Assembly (NCBI RefSeq): GCF_009823805.1
Contig: NZ_WUEK01000004.1
Coordinates: 333,853-397,852 of the forward strand
Source: Nocardioides flavescens
GTDB lineage: Bacteria; Actinomycetota; Actinomycetes; Propionibacteriales; Nocardioidaceae
Direction: 5' to 3'
Length of the DNA: 64,000 nucleotides
A program made the translations under genes and the position numbers. Shown here one piece after another: positions 19,245 through 28,369 of the stretch. Under the pieces are notes generated by a model. It did no database searches and was not told the DNA's origin. It worked only from the letters and a program-made list of their open reading frames with translations. Each line of letters opens with the position of its first letter. Positions within the stretch are counted from its first letter, which is position 1.

Positions 19245-20459
19245 ATGACGTCGACCACCACGCCCACTCGATCGCCCGGACGTACGCGCCGGGCGCGCGT
19301 CTGGAGCGTCGCGGCCCTCACCGTCGCCACGCTCCTGGCGGGCTCGGCGCTCGCCTTCGCGGGCACCGGCGCGGACACCGCGGCGAAGAAGAAGGCCACC
19401 GAGGTGGGCCAGACCGGGGCGAGCCCCGTGCCGGTCGTCGACGCGGTCTCCGGCAAGACGAAGTTCCGGGTGGCGTCGTTCAACATCCTCGGCTACGACC
19501 ACACCGCCCCCGGCGGCACCAAGCGCGGCTACGCCGACGGCGCCAAGCGGATGCGCTGGGCCATCCAGTCGCTGAAGAGCAACGACGTCGACGTGGTCGG
19601 CCTGCAGGAGTTCCAGCCCCAGCAGTACGACAAGTGGGTCAAGCGCGCGTCGGGCACCTACGACATCTGGCCCGGCTACACCGACACCGTCGGCTTCCTG
19701 CGCAACTCGATCGCCTGGCGCAAGGACATGTTCACCATGGTGTCCAACACCTGGGTGAAGCTGCCCTACTTCAAGGGCGACGTGCTGCGGATGCCGGTCG
19801 TGCTGCTGCGCTCCAACGTGACCGGCCAGCAGTTCTACGTCATGAACTTCCAGAACCCCGCCGACGTGCGTGGCAACGCCGCTCAGTGGCGCCTCACCGG
19901 CCAGCGCTGGCAGATCGCGCTGGTCAACCAGCTCCGTGCGTCCAACAGCCTGCCGATCTTGTGGGTGGGCGACATGAACGCCAAGGAGCAGGTCTTCTGC
20001 CGGGTCACCTCGCAGGCCGGGATGATCGCGGCCAACGGGGGCTACAACGACGGTGCGAGCTGCCAGCCCCCCGGCAAGATGGTCGTCGACTGGATCTTCG
20101 GCAGCGGCGTGAAGTTCAAGAAGTACTCCCAGCTGCGCGACCGCAAGATCGCCCGCACCACCGACCACCACCTGATCTCCGCGAAGGTGGTCATGAACCC
20201 CTCGACCGCCACCGTGCCGCCGCCGCCGCTGCCCGTCACGACGTGCACCACCACGACGCCGACCGGCACGCCGTACGCGACGACCACTCCGTCGATCACC
20301 TACTCGACCCCGACGCCCGCGACCCCGTCGGCGACGCCGACGCCGGTGTCCACGACCTACCCGACGATCACAGTCACCCCGACGTTGGCGCCGACGTCGT
20401 CGTGCCTGGTGACGACCCCGCTGCCTGTGATCTTCTCCACGGTCCCACCGAAGTACTGA
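19245..20459 (+). CDS. Secreted endonuclease/exonuclease/phosphatase-family protein (EEP 2)
   Basis: This 404-residue paralogue of the protein at 10817 has a signal peptide (VWSVAALTVATLLAGSALAF), then the EEP domain: RVASFNILGYDH, VVGLQEFQPQ, MRWAIQSL, WVGDMNAKE (GDMN in place of GDFN), VVDWIFGSG and TDHHLISAK. Its C-terminal 75 residues are a Thr/Pro-rich tail ending PVIFSTVPPKY, resembling the tail of the GH43-like protein. Start ATG 19245 has CGGAGGA upstream. It probably cleaves phosphodiesters outside the cell, though the substrate is unknown. It is divergent from the lipoprotein gene. Confidence 0.86.
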   Translation: MTSTTTPTRSPGRTRRARVWSVAALTVATLLAGSALAFAGTGADTAAKKKATEVGQTGASPVPVVDAVSGKTKFRVASFNILGYDHTAPGGTKRGYADGAKRMRWAIQSLKSNDVDVVGLQEFQPQQYDKWVKRASGTYDIWPGYTDTVGFLRNSIAWRKDMFTMVSNTWVKLPYFKGDVLRMPVVLLRSNVTGQQFYVMNFQNPADVRGNAAQWRLTGQRWQIALVNQLRASNSLPILWVGDMNAKEQVFCRVTSQAGMIAANGGYNDGASCQPPGKMVVDWIFGSGVKFKKYSQLRDRKIARTTDHHLISAKVVMNPSTATVPPPPLPVTTCTTTTPTGTPYATTTPSITYSTPTPATPSATPTPVSTTYPTITVTPTLAPTSSCLVTTPLPVIFSTVPPKY

Positions 20460-20466
20460 CGGGTAG

Positions 20467-20509
20467 CCTTGCCGGGACCCAGTCCTGATCCACCCGTGTC
20501 CCGGCAAGG
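20467..20509 (+). promoter_or_regulatory. Hairpin overlapping the acyl-CoA dehydrogenase ribosome-binding site
   Basis: CCTTGCCGGGAC (20467-20478) pairs perfectly over 12 bases with GTCCCGGCAAGG (20498-20509), leaving a 19-base loop. The right arm covers most of the AAGGAG ribosome-binding site (20506-20511) of the gene starting at 20522. It may be the terminator of the EEP 2 gene, a translation switch, or both. Confidence 0.6.
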
Positions 20510-20521
20510 AGCCCCGCGACC

Positions 20522-21715
20522 ATGGTTCGACTCTGCGAGACCGACGGCCTGAGCGAAGACCAGACCGAGATCCTCAAGGCCGTGCGCCAGTTCGTCGACG
20601 AGCAGATCATCCCGGTCGCGACCGAGCTCGAGCACAAGGACGAGTACCCCCAGGAGATCGTCGACGGGCTCAAGGAGCTCGGCGTCTTCGGGCTCACCAT
20701 CCCCGAGGAGTACGGCGGTCTCGGCGAGTCGCTGCTGACCTACGCGCTGTGCGTCGAGGAGATCGCGCGCGGCTGGATGAGCGTCTCGGGCGTCATCAAC
20801 ACCCACTTCATCGTGGCCTACATGCTGATGCGCCACGGCACCGAGGAGCAGAAGCAGCGCTACCTGCCGCGGATGGCGACCGGCGAGGTGCGCGGCGCGT
20901 TCTCGATGTCCGAGCCGGGTCTCGGCTCCGACGTCGCGGCGATCAAGACCAAGGCCGTCAAGGACGGCGACAAGTATACGATCAACGGCCAGAAGATGTG
21001 GCTGACCAACGGTGGGTCGTCCAACCTCGTTGCGGTGCTCGCCCGCACCGACGAGGGCGAGGAGTCGCCGTACAAGTCGATGACGACCTTCCTGGTGGAG
21101 AAGCAGGAGGGCTTCGGCGAGACCGCGCCGGGCCTCACCATCCCCGGCAAGATCGACAAGATGGGCTACAAGGGCGTCGACACCACCGAGGCGGTCTTCG
21201 AGAACTTCGTGACCACCGAGGACCAGGTGCTCGGCGGCGCCAACGGCCAGGGCTTCTACCAGATGATGGACGGCGTCGAGGTCGGTCGCGTCAACGTCGC
21301 GGCCCGCGCCTGCGGCATCGCCAACCGAGCCTTCGAGCTCGCCGTGGCCTACGCCCAGCAGCGCGAGACCTTCGGCAAGCAGATCGCCGACCACCAGGCG
21401 ATCCTGTTCCGCATCGCCGAGATGGCGACCAAGGTCGAGGTCGCGCACTCGATGATGGTGCGCGCCGCCCGCAAGAAGGACTCGGGCGAGCGCAACGACG
21501 TCGAGGCCGGTATGGCCAAGATGGTCGCCTCGGAGTACTGCAACGAGGTCGTGCAGGACTCCTTCCGCATCCACGGCGGCTACGGCTACTCCAAGGAGTA
21601 CGAGATCGAGCGCCTCTACCGCGAGGCGGCGTTCATGCTCATCGGCGAGGGCACGACCGACATCCAGAAGATGATCATCGGTCGCTCGATGCTCAAGGAG
21701 TACAAGCTCCGCTGA
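20522..21715 (+). CDS. Acyl-CoA dehydrogenase
   Basis: The 397-residue flavoprotein belongs to the acyl-CoA dehydrogenase family that introduces the trans-2,3 double bond in acyl-CoAs and passes electrons to ETF. Family motifs are present: FSMSEPGLGSD (FAD and substrate loop), KMWLTNGG, YAQQRETFGKQI, IHGGYGYSKEYEIERLYREA and the C-terminal GEGTTDIQKMIIGR, where the first Glu is the usual catalytic base. Chain-length specificity cannot be read. ATG 20522 has AAGGAG ten bases upstream. The acyl hydratase gene at 23644 could act in the same pathway. Confidence 0.93.
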   Translation: MVRLCETDGLSEDQTEILKAVRQFVDEQIIPVATELEHKDEYPQEIVDGLKELGVFGLTIPEEYGGLGESLLTYALCVEEIARGWMSVSGVINTHFIVAYMLMRHGTEEQKQRYLPRMATGEVRGAFSMSEPGLGSDVAAIKTKAVKDGDKYTINGQKMWLTNGGSSNLVAVLARTDEGEESPYKSMTTFLVEKQEGFGETAPGLTIPGKIDKMGYKGVDTTEAVFENFVTTEDQVLGGANGQGFYQMMDGVEVGRVNVAARACGIANRAFELAVAYAQQRETFGKQIADHQAILFRIAEMATKVEVAHSMMVRAARKKDSGERNDVEAGMAKMVASEYCNEVVQDSFRIHGGYGYSKEYEIERLYREAAFMLIGEGTTDIQKMIIGRSMLKEYKLR

Positions 21716-21763
21716 CCCGCTGCTGACCGGTCGAGGGGTGTCCGAGGGTCTATCGTCGCGCGG

Positions 21764-23356
21764 GTGGCTCGCTCTCGGACGCTCCTGCTCGCGCTGCCGG
21801 CCCTGCTGGTCGCGGGCCTCGCGGCCGCGCCGGGTGAGCCGGCCGCGGCCCACCCGCACCGCCACGGCGAGGTCCACCGCGTCACGGGCGTGACGTGGAC
21901 CTACCAGACAGACACCGCGCCCCAGGTCGCGGGCGGGAGCACCGCGACGGCCGACGTGACCCTCGTCGGGGGCCGTCCGACGACGTTCCGGGTCGCCGTC
22001 ACCGGTGGCACCCTGCGGACGCTGCCGCGGGAGTGCGTCCCGAGCACAGTCGTGCGCCGCCACTCCTTCCTCGACGACGACCGGGTCGGCCTGCGCTGTG
22101 AGGTCGCGTCCCGCGACCCCGTCGCCGTACGGGTCGAGGTGCGCGCCGACGCCGGGGCGTCCGCGCTCGCGCTGACGGTCTCGGAGAGCGGCACCGCGGT
22201 CTCGGCGCCCTCACGACCGGTCACGGCCGGCGCGCCCGGCACGCCCCGCACCCTGCGCCTCGTCTCGAGCCCCGACTTCCTCAACGCCGACGTCGCCGAC
22301 CTGCGCCGCGGCCCGGGCTCGTGGACGCCGCAGCGCTCGACCAACGGCATCAACGCGGCCTACCGCCGTGCGCTCGACACCGTGCTAGACGACTGGCAGG
22401 CCAAGGACCCCGCCGGCGTGCTCGTCGCCGGCGACCTGGTCAACGGCCGCTGGGGTCGCGACCCGCGCCACACCGGCACCTTCGGCCCGGTCGGCACGGC
22501 CGCGCAGCGCGCGGAGGCGACCCGGCGCGCGGCCGCGACGTACTACCCGCAGTATCTCCAGCGCTTCACCGACCACGACCTCGAGCTCTACGCCGCCCCC
22601 GGCGACCACGAGTACGGCGACAACCCGTGGACGGTATCGAAGCGGCGCCTCGCGCCGGTGTTCCAGCAGGCCTTCGCCCGCTACCTCACCCGGGACGGGG
22701 CGAAGGCGCGCTTCCCCGACCACCCGAGCGGGCCTCACGCCGGGACGGCGTACGCCTTCCGCCCCTCGCCCGACGTGCAGGTCGTGAGCATCGACCCCTT
22801 CGACATCACCCCGGGCCACGCCCGGATCCGCGTCGACCGCGACCAGCTGCGCTGGCTGCGCGGGGTGCTGCGCGAGGCCCGGGCCGACGGGGTGCGCTGG
22901 ACGATCGTGCAGGGGCACGTGCCGATCCTCGAGCCGGTCCGCGCCCGCGGCTCGAGCGAGCTGCGCTACCCCGGCGGAGCGCAGTCGGCGCTGTGGCGCG
23001 TGATGCGGGCCGGCGGGGTCGACCTCTACCTCACCGGCGAGGTGCACGACGTGACGGCCACCGACCGCGACGGGATCGTGCAGCTGGCCCACGGCGGCGC
23101 CTTCCAGTTCGGCCTGACGACCTACGCCCTGCTCGACGTGCACGACGACCGGCTCGAGGTCACCCTCGAGGACTACGACGTGCGCACCCGCACGCCGCGC
23201 GGGCAGCGAACTCTGTGGGAGACCGTGCGCTCGGGGCTGCGCCCCTCGATCCGGGTCGACCCCACGCCGTTCACCATCGGCACGCTGACGATCGGCGCGG
23301 ACGGGTCGCTGTCGGAGCGCTCGGGCATCCTCACGCCGTACCGCCCCGGGAGGTAG
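21764..23356 (+). CDS. Secreted metallophosphoesterase
   Basis: This 530-residue protein has a signal peptide (TLLLALPALLVAGLAAAPGE), a beta-rich N-terminal region (about 40-160) and a calcineurin-like phosphoesterase domain. Metal-binding motifs are VLVAGDLVNGRW, APGDHEYGDN (in place of GNHE), QGHVPIL and LTGEVHDV. The first DxH motif is not obvious; LVSSPDFLNADVADL lies at its expected place, so the metal site may be modified. It probably dephosphorylates or cleaves an extracellular phosphoester, like neighbouring secreted hydrolases. Start GTG 21764; no clear ribosome-binding site. Confidence 0.85.
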   Translation: MARSRTLLLALPALLVAGLAAAPGEPAAAHPHRHGEVHRVTGVTWTYQTDTAPQVAGGSTATADVTLVGGRPTTFRVAVTGGTLRTLPRECVPSTVVRRHSFLDDDRVGLRCEVASRDPVAVRVEVRADAGASALALTVSESGTAVSAPSRPVTAGAPGTPRTLRLVSSPDFLNADVADLRRGPGSWTPQRSTNGINAAYRRALDTVLDDWQAKDPAGVLVAGDLVNGRWGRDPRHTGTFGPVGTAAQRAEATRRAAATYYPQYLQRFTDHDLELYAAPGDHEYGDNPWTVSKRRLAPVFQQAFARYLTRDGAKARFPDHPSGPHAGTAYAFRPSPDVQVVSIDPFDITPGHARIRVDRDQLRWLRGVLREARADGVRWTIVQGHVPILEPVRARGSSELRYPGGAQSALWRVMRAGGVDLYLTGEVHDVTATDRDGIVQLAHGGAFQFGLTTYALLDVHDDRLEVTLEDYDVRTRTPRGQRTLWETVRSGLRPSIRVDPTPFTIGTLTIGADGSLSERSGILTPYRPGR

Positions 23357-23395
23357 TCACTCGCGCTCGCGCGCCGTCGGTGCGAGGGTGGGGGC

Positions 23396-23560
23396 ATGGC
23401 CAACGACGATCTCAAGGCGAAGATGCGCGCAGCGCTCGACAAGAAGAACGGCAAGGAGAAGGGCGTCCACCAGGACGGTCCCACCCCCGAGAAGGCCCAC
23501 GGGTCCGAGGTGGTCGGCGCGGGTCCGCGGATGCACCGGCGCAAGGCCGGCGGCTCCTGA
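23396..23560 (+). CDS. DUF5302 small basic protein
   Basis: A 54-residue protein starting MANDDLKAKMRAALDKKNGK and ending GPRMHRRKAGGS, which matches the DUF5302 family: a short N-terminal helix, then a disordered Lys/Gly/His-rich tail. The family is confined to actinobacteria and has no known function. ATG at 23396 has GAGGGTGGGGG upstream. A hairpin follows at 23599. Confidence 0.85.
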   Translation: MANDDLKAKMRAALDKKNGKEKGVHQDGPTPEKAHGSEVVGAGPRMHRRKAGGS

Positions 23561-23598
23561 GCGAACTGGCGGGCCAGCGCCCGTGATCTTTCCCATGA

Positions 23599-23629
23599 CG
23601 TGACCCGCTGCTTTTCGCAGCGGGTCACG
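23599..23629 (+). terminator. Hairpin after the DUF5302 gene
   Basis: CGTGACCCGCTGC (23599-23611) pairs perfectly over 13 bases with 23617-23629, with loop TTTTC. It lies 38 bases after the DUF5302 stop and 15 bases before the MaoC start. It probably ends the upstream transcript, and could also shape the leader of the MaoC mRNA. Confidence 0.65.
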
Positions 23630-23643
23630 GCAGCATGTGGGCC

Positions 23644-24171
23644 ATGCAGTTCGGACGCAGCTACGAGGAGTTCGAGGTCGGCGCGACCTACAAGCACTGG
23701 CCGGGCAAGACGGTCACCGAGTACGACGACCACCTGTTCTGCCTGCTCACGATGAACCACCACCCGCTCCACCTCGACACGAACTACGCCGAGGAGACGA
23801 CGCAGTTCGGCAAGAACGTCGTGGTGGGCAACTACGTCTACTCGATCCTGCTCGGCATGTCGGTCCCCGACATCTCCGGCAAGGCGATCGCCAACCTGGA
23901 GATCGAGTCGCTGCGCCACGTGGCGCCGACGTTCCACGGCGACACCCTGTACGGCGAGACGCGGGTGCTCGACAAGTGGGAGTCGAAGAGCAAGGACGAC
24001 CGCGGCGTCGTCCACGTCGAGACCATCGGCTACAACCAGGACGGCAAGGTCGTCTGCATCTTCCGCCGCAAGGTGATGGTGCCGAAGCAGAGCTACCTCG
24101 ACGAGCGCGGCGGCGAGCAGCCGGGCCGTCCCGTGCCGCAGCCGGACAAGAACTGGCCGGGTCCCGCCTGA
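23644..24171 (+). CDS. MaoC-family (R)-hydratase-like protein
   Basis: A 175-residue hot-dog-fold protein of the MaoC family. It starts MQFGRSYEEFEVGATYKHWP and contains the hydratase-2 type block CLLTMNHHPLHLDTNYAE, where an Asn or Asp and His form the catalytic pair. Members hydrate trans-2-enoyl-CoA or the related mesaconyl/crotonyl-type acyl-CoAs. With the acyl-CoA dehydrogenase 2 kb upstream it may serve branched or short acyl-CoA oxidation; this is an inference from proximity. ATG at 23644 is preferred over GTG 23635, which adds only three residues. Confidence 0.87.
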   Translation: MQFGRSYEEFEVGATYKHWPGKTVTEYDDHLFCLLTMNHHPLHLDTNYAEETTQFGKNVVVGNYVYSILLGMSVPDISGKAIANLEIESLRHVAPTFHGDTLYGETRVLDKWESKSKDDRGVVHVETIGYNQDGKVVCIFRRKVMVPKQSYLDERGGEQPGRPVPQPDKNWPGPA

Positions 24172-24178
24172 CCCAGGC

Positions 24179-25681
24179 ATGAGTCGGTTGCCGCGCGGCA
24201 ACCGTGTCCCGGTGAGCCCGCAGACCTCGGCACCGCCGCCCGACATCCAGCAGGACCGTCGCTTCCTGGGACAGCCCTGGCCGCTGGCCAGCCTGTTCGG
24301 GGTGGAGATGTGGGAGCGGTTCAGCTTCTACGGGATGCAGGGCATCCTCGTCATCTACCTCTACTACTCCGCCGCCGAGGGCGGGCTGGGCATCGACGAG
24401 ACGACCGCGACCGGCATCGTCGGCGCCTACGGCGGCGCGGTCTACCTCGCCACGATCCTCGGCGCGTGGGTCGCCGACCGGCTGATCGGACCCGAGCGCA
24501 CCCTGTTCGCCTCGGCGGTCGTCGTCATGGCCGGTCACGTCGCCCTGGCGCTGATCCCGGGACTCGGCGGGGTCGCCGTCGGGCTCGCCCTGATCGCGCT
24601 CGGCAGCGGCGGCGTCAAGGCCAACGCCACGTCGCTGGTCGGATCGCTCTACGCCGCCGACGACGAGCGGCGCGACGCCGGCTTCTCGCTGTTCTACATG
24701 GGCATCAACCTCGGTGCCTTCGCCGGACCGCTGCTGACCGGGCTGCTGCAGGAGGCGCAGGGGTTCCACTGGGGCTTCGGGCTGGCCGCGGTCGGCATGG
24801 CCGCCGGCCTCGCGCAGTACGCCGTGGGTCGGCGGGCGCTGCCGGCCGAGACCCACGTCGTCGCCAACCCCCTGCCGCCCAGCCGGCGCGCGGCGTACGC
24901 CGGTGCGCTGGTCGCCGCCGCCGCCCTCGTGGCGGTGCTCGCCCTCACCGGGCTGATGACGGTCGGCAACCTGCCCGACTGGGTGCTGGGCGTCGTGGTC
25001 GTCGCCTCCGTCGCCTACTTCACCGTCATCCTGACCTCGGGCGAGCTGAGCGCCGACGAGCGCAGCCGGGTGTGGTCGTTCGTGCCGCTGTTCGTCGTCA
25101 ACGCGGTCTTCTGGTCGCTCTACCAGCAGCAGTTCACGGTGGTCTCGATCTTCAGCGACCAGCGCCTCGACCGCGACCTGTTCGGCTGGGAGATGCCGGT
25201 CTCGTGGGTCAACTCGATCAACCCGGTCTTCGTCATCGTCTTCGCCGGGGTCTTCGCCGCGGTGTGGACCCGCCTCGGCGAGCGGCAGCCGGTGACCCCG
25301 GTGAAGTTCGGCCTCGGCACGATCGTCATGGGCATGGCGTTCCTGCTGTTCCTGCTGAGCCCCTCGGGCGAGAACACCTCGCCGCTGCTGCTGCTCGCCT
25401 TCATCCTCTTCGTCTTCACGATGGCCGAGCTGCTGATCTCGCCGGTGGGGCTGTCGCTGTCGACCAAGCTCGCGCCGCGGCGCTTCCACACCCAGATGGT
25501 GGCGCTCTACTTCCTCTCGGTCGCCTTCGGCACCGCGATGGCCGGCAAGCTCGCGGGCTACTACGACGTCGACCGCGAGACGCCGTACTTCCTGGTGCTG
25601 GGGCTCGTCGCCGTCGGGGTCGGCGCCCTCGTGCTGGTCTTCTCCCGACCCGTCACCCGGTTGATGGCGGGGGTGCGCTGA
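24179..25681 (+). CDS. POT/PTR-family peptide:proton symporter
   Basis: The 500-residue integral membrane protein has at least 12 hydrophobic segments. Family motifs are clear: GVEMWERFSFYGMQGILVIY contains the ExxERF-type motif that couples proton uptake, ALGSGGVKANATSLVG is the second PTR signature region, and FSLFYMGINLGAFAGPLL is the FYxxINxG motif. It imports di- and tripeptides in other bacteria. The start at ATG 24179 follows the MaoC stop by 5 bases; GTG 24212 is an alternative. Close spacing suggests co-transcription with maoC, though no metabolic link is evident. Confidence 0.9.
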   Translation: MSRLPRGNRVPVSPQTSAPPPDIQQDRRFLGQPWPLASLFGVEMWERFSFYGMQGILVIYLYYSAAEGGLGIDETTATGIVGAYGGAVYLATILGAWVADRLIGPERTLFASAVVVMAGHVALALIPGLGGVAVGLALIALGSGGVKANATSLVGSLYAADDERRDAGFSLFYMGINLGAFAGPLLTGLLQEAQGFHWGFGLAAVGMAAGLAQYAVGRRALPAETHVVANPLPPSRRAAYAGALVAAAALVAVLALTGLMTVGNLPDWVLGVVVVASVAYFTVILTSGELSADERSRVWSFVPLFVVNAVFWSLYQQQFTVVSIFSDQRLDRDLFGWEMPVSWVNSINPVFVIVFAGVFAAVWTRLGERQPVTPVKFGLGTIVMGMAFLLFLLSPSGENTSPLLLLAFILFVFTMAELLISPVGLSLSTKLAPRRFHTQMVALYFLSVAFGTAMAGKLAGYYDVDRETPYFLVLGLVAVGVGALVLVFSRPVTRLMAGVR

Positions 25682-25697
25682 CCGGTTGAATGCTCGC

Positions 25698-27173
25698 GTG
25701 ACTCCTCCGCGTGTGCTCGTGGCGCCGGTCGTGGCGCTGGTCCTGTCCCTGCTCACAGTCCTGCTGCCGTCCGTGGCCCAGGCCGCTCGTCCCGGTCCGG
25801 CCGGGGCCGGGATCGCACTCGACCGCGACGCGAACTACTCCCGCTTCGACGTCGCGACCGACGCAGCGGGCACGGCGTACGTCGGGTGGATCAGCTCGCA
25901 CCCGGGCGACGACCTGCTCTCGCAGGTGCACGTGTGCGTGCTCCCGCAGGGAGCGACCGGCTGCGCGGGCGGGGTGCAGACGACGGACGCACTCGACCGG
26001 GTCACCGCCGAGCAGCTCTTCGTCGTCGCGGGGGCCGACGGCGCGACCCTCGTGTGGCACCACCTCGCCGGCGACTCGCTGACCGGCGACCCGATGCAGG
26101 ACCGGATCGCGGCGGCGCAGGTCGTGGGTGGTGTGCTCCGACCGGGCGTGGACGTCGCCCAGGCGCCGACGTCCAGCACGCTGGCGGCGGTGAGCTCCGG
26201 CCCGCGGGGCATCGCGGCCGCGGTCGTGTCAGGCCCCGACGACGAGGCCCGCACCGTCTTCTACTACGACACCGTCGCCTCGGCGCCCGTCACCGTGCCC
26301 GCGCCGTACTCGGTGGGCGACGTGCAGCTCGCCGACGACGGCACCTCGACCGTCATGGTGGTCAGCGAGTACGCCGCCGTCGGCTCGCCGGTGCGCGCCG
26401 CCTGGAAGCCGTCCGGGTCGGGGACGTGGAGCGCGTTCGCGCCGGTCAGCGGCACCACGACCGACCACGGCACCGCGCGGCTGGCCACGAGCGGCCGCGG
26501 CATCCGCCTCCTCGCCACCGCGCCCGACCGCAAGCGTGGCGGCGACCAGTCCGTCATCGCCGCCTGGGACCCGAAGCGTCACCGCTTCGGCAAGCCCGTG
26601 CCCGCGCTGCCGGGCCAGACCTGCGCCACCGGCGGTCGTGACGTGAGCACCGACGCGAGCGGGCGCGTCTCCTCGGTCGCGATCGGCTGCGACCGCCTCG
26701 CCCTCGGCAACCACCAGACGGGCGGGGTCGGCGCCCGCACGGAGTTCGAGGCAGGCCTGACCTCGATCGACACCGACGCCCAGATCGCCACCCTGCCCAG
26801 CGGTCGTGGCTGGGTCGTGTGGCTCGCGACCGAGCGCAGCACCCTCGTCGCGCGGCCGATCGTGCTGCCGGCGCTGACCCGGGAGGTCACGCGACGGACC
26901 GCGGCCGGCCGCCTCCGCTCGACGGTGCCGGTCTCCTGCGTGCCCGCCGTCGACGTCCCGGTGCGCTCCCGCGCCGTCGCCACCCGGGGCTGGCGGGCGT
27001 CGCGAGCGGTCGTGACCCTCGACGGTCGCGTGGTGCGCCGCGCGGTCGTCGACGCCTCCCGGCTCGCGCCGGGCTCGCGCCACGTGCTGCGCGCCCAGAC
27101 GGTGCTCGCGCGCGGTGGCGAGCGGCGGGCTCTGCGCACGACGACGCCGTTCAGGGTCTGCCCGGCGCCCTGA
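25698..27173 (+). CDS. Secreted hypothetical protein
   Basis: I do not recognise a family for this 491-residue protein. It has a signal peptide (PRVLVAPVVALVLSLLTVLL, cleavage near AQAARPG). The body has repeated short beta-type segments with Asp/Gly turns, such as FDVATDAAGTAYVGWISSHP and GRGWVVWLATERSTLV, reminiscent of a beta-propeller. Cys residues occur in pairs that may form disulfides. Start GTG 25698 is chosen; TTG 25686 is possible. Its 3' end overlaps the convergent MFS gene by 23 bases. Confidence 0.68.
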   Translation: MTPPRVLVAPVVALVLSLLTVLLPSVAQAARPGPAGAGIALDRDANYSRFDVATDAAGTAYVGWISSHPGDDLLSQVHVCVLPQGATGCAGGVQTTDALDRVTAEQLFVVAGADGATLVWHHLAGDSLTGDPMQDRIAAAQVVGGVLRPGVDVAQAPTSSTLAAVSSGPRGIAAAVVSGPDDEARTVFYYDTVASAPVTVPAPYSVGDVQLADDGTSTVMVVSEYAAVGSPVRAAWKPSGSGTWSAFAPVSGTTTDHGTARLATSGRGIRLLATAPDRKRGGDQSVIAAWDPKRHRFGKPVPALPGQTCATGGRDVSTDASGRVSSVAIGCDRLALGNHQTGGVGARTEFEAGLTSIDTDAQIATLPSGRGWVVWLATERSTLVARPIVLPALTREVTRRTAAGRLRSTVPVSCVPAVDVPVRSRAVATRGWRASRAVVTLDGRVVRRAVVDASRLAPGSRHVLRAQTVLARGGERRALRTTTPFRVCPAP

Positions 27174-28329
27174 CGCCCTCGCCGAACGTCCGCGCCAGCG
27201 GCACGATCGCGAGCACCAGCACCATCGGCACCGCGAACCCGACCCGCAGCGACCCGGCGCCGACGAGGCCGGTGAGGACCGCGCCGAGCAGCCCGCCGAC
27301 GTAGTTGAACTGGTTGAACCGCGCGATCACGGCGTCGACGCGGGCGGGGTCGCCGCCCGCGATCCGGGCGGCGGCTGAGAAGCTGAGCGGCGCGACGACC
27401 GAGACCCCGGCGCCCAGGAGGGCGAACCCCGCGACCGCCACCGGCCAGGTCGGCGCGGCCACCACCACGACGAGGGCGAGCGAGGCGAGGACCGCGCCGG
27501 TGCGCAGGACCGGCGTCGCGCCGTACCTCCCCACGAGGCCGTCGCCGGCCAGGCGCAGCACCAGGCTGGCCGTCAGGTAGGGCAGTGTGGCCAGTGCGAC
27601 GAGCTCGGTCGGGGCGTCGACCGCGCGCTCGAGGTAGGTCGGACCCCAGGTCTGCGCGGCGGTGTCGACCGCGTAGAAGACCACCAGCGCGAGCCCCACG
27701 CGCACGATGGGGCGCCACGGCACGGGCACCACCTCGGCGGCGGAGGGTGCCACCACCGCGCGGGGGAGGTACGGCGCGGCGAGGGCCGCGAGCGGCACCG
27801 CGGCCAGCACGGCGAGGGTCCACAGCGGCAGGTGGGCGCCGGCCAGGGCGAGCCCGGCGCCGACCAGGCCACCGAAGGTCCAGGCCCCGTGGAACGACGG
27901 CAGGATCGGGCGGGCGTAGCGGTGCTCGACCGCGACGGCCTGCATGTTGGAGGTGGCGTCGACGACCCCCAGCCCGACGCCGTACACCGCCAGGCCGGCG
28001 ACGAAGACGGCGCCGACGGGCGCGGCCGCGACCACCGGCACGGCGAGCGCCACCACGAGCAGGCCGGTGCGCAGGGTGGAGGCGCTGGAGCGGTGCCGGG
28101 CCACCACCTCGGCGAGGACCGACCCGACACCGGCCAGCAGCACGATCATGAGCAGCAGGAGCGAGAGCTCGACCTCGCCGAGGTCCCACCGGTCGGCGAA
28201 CCGCGGCAGTCGCGTCGTCAGACTGATGAAGAGCAGGCCCTGGGTGGCGAAGGTCAGCGCGGTCGCCCGCCGCGCTGCCGAGGCATCGGTGTCGCCATCG
28301 GTGTCGCCAGCCGTCAGGGCGTCCTGCAT
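27151..28329 (-). CDS. MFS transporter
   Basis: This 392-residue membrane protein shows about 12 hydrophobic segments in two halves, typical of the major facilitator superfamily. The first half includes LFISLTTRLPRFADRW and VLAEVVARHRSSAS, close to loop 2-3; the motif AVYGVGLGVVDATSNMQAVA falls in the fourth or fifth helix. It resembles the FucP/YbjJ-type sugar or drug transporters, but the substrate cannot be named. ATG 28329 is chosen. The gene is divergent from the channel gene with only 40 bases between starts. Confidence 0.8.
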   Translation of the reverse strand: MQDALTAGDTDGDTDASAARRATALTFATQGLLFISLTTRLPRFADRWDLGEVELSLLLLMIVLLAGVGSVLAEVVARHRSSASTLRTGLLVVALAVPVVAAAPVGAVFVAGLAVYGVGLGVVDATSNMQAVAVEHRYARPILPSFHGAWTFGGLVGAGLALAGAHLPLWTLAVLAAVPLAALAAPYLPRAVVAPSAAEVVPVPWRPIVRVGLALVVFYAVDTAAQTWGPTYLERAVDAPTELVALATLPYLTASLVLRLAGDGLVGRYGATPVLRTGAVLASLALVVVVAAPTWPVAVAGFALLGAGVSVVAPLSFSAAARIAGGDPARVDAVIARFNQFNYVGGLLGAVLTGLVGAGSLRVGFAVPMVLVLAIVPLARTFGEGVRAPGRP

Positions 28330-28369
28330 GGCCCGATCGTGCCAGTGACCGCGGGTCCGCGGCCAGGAG

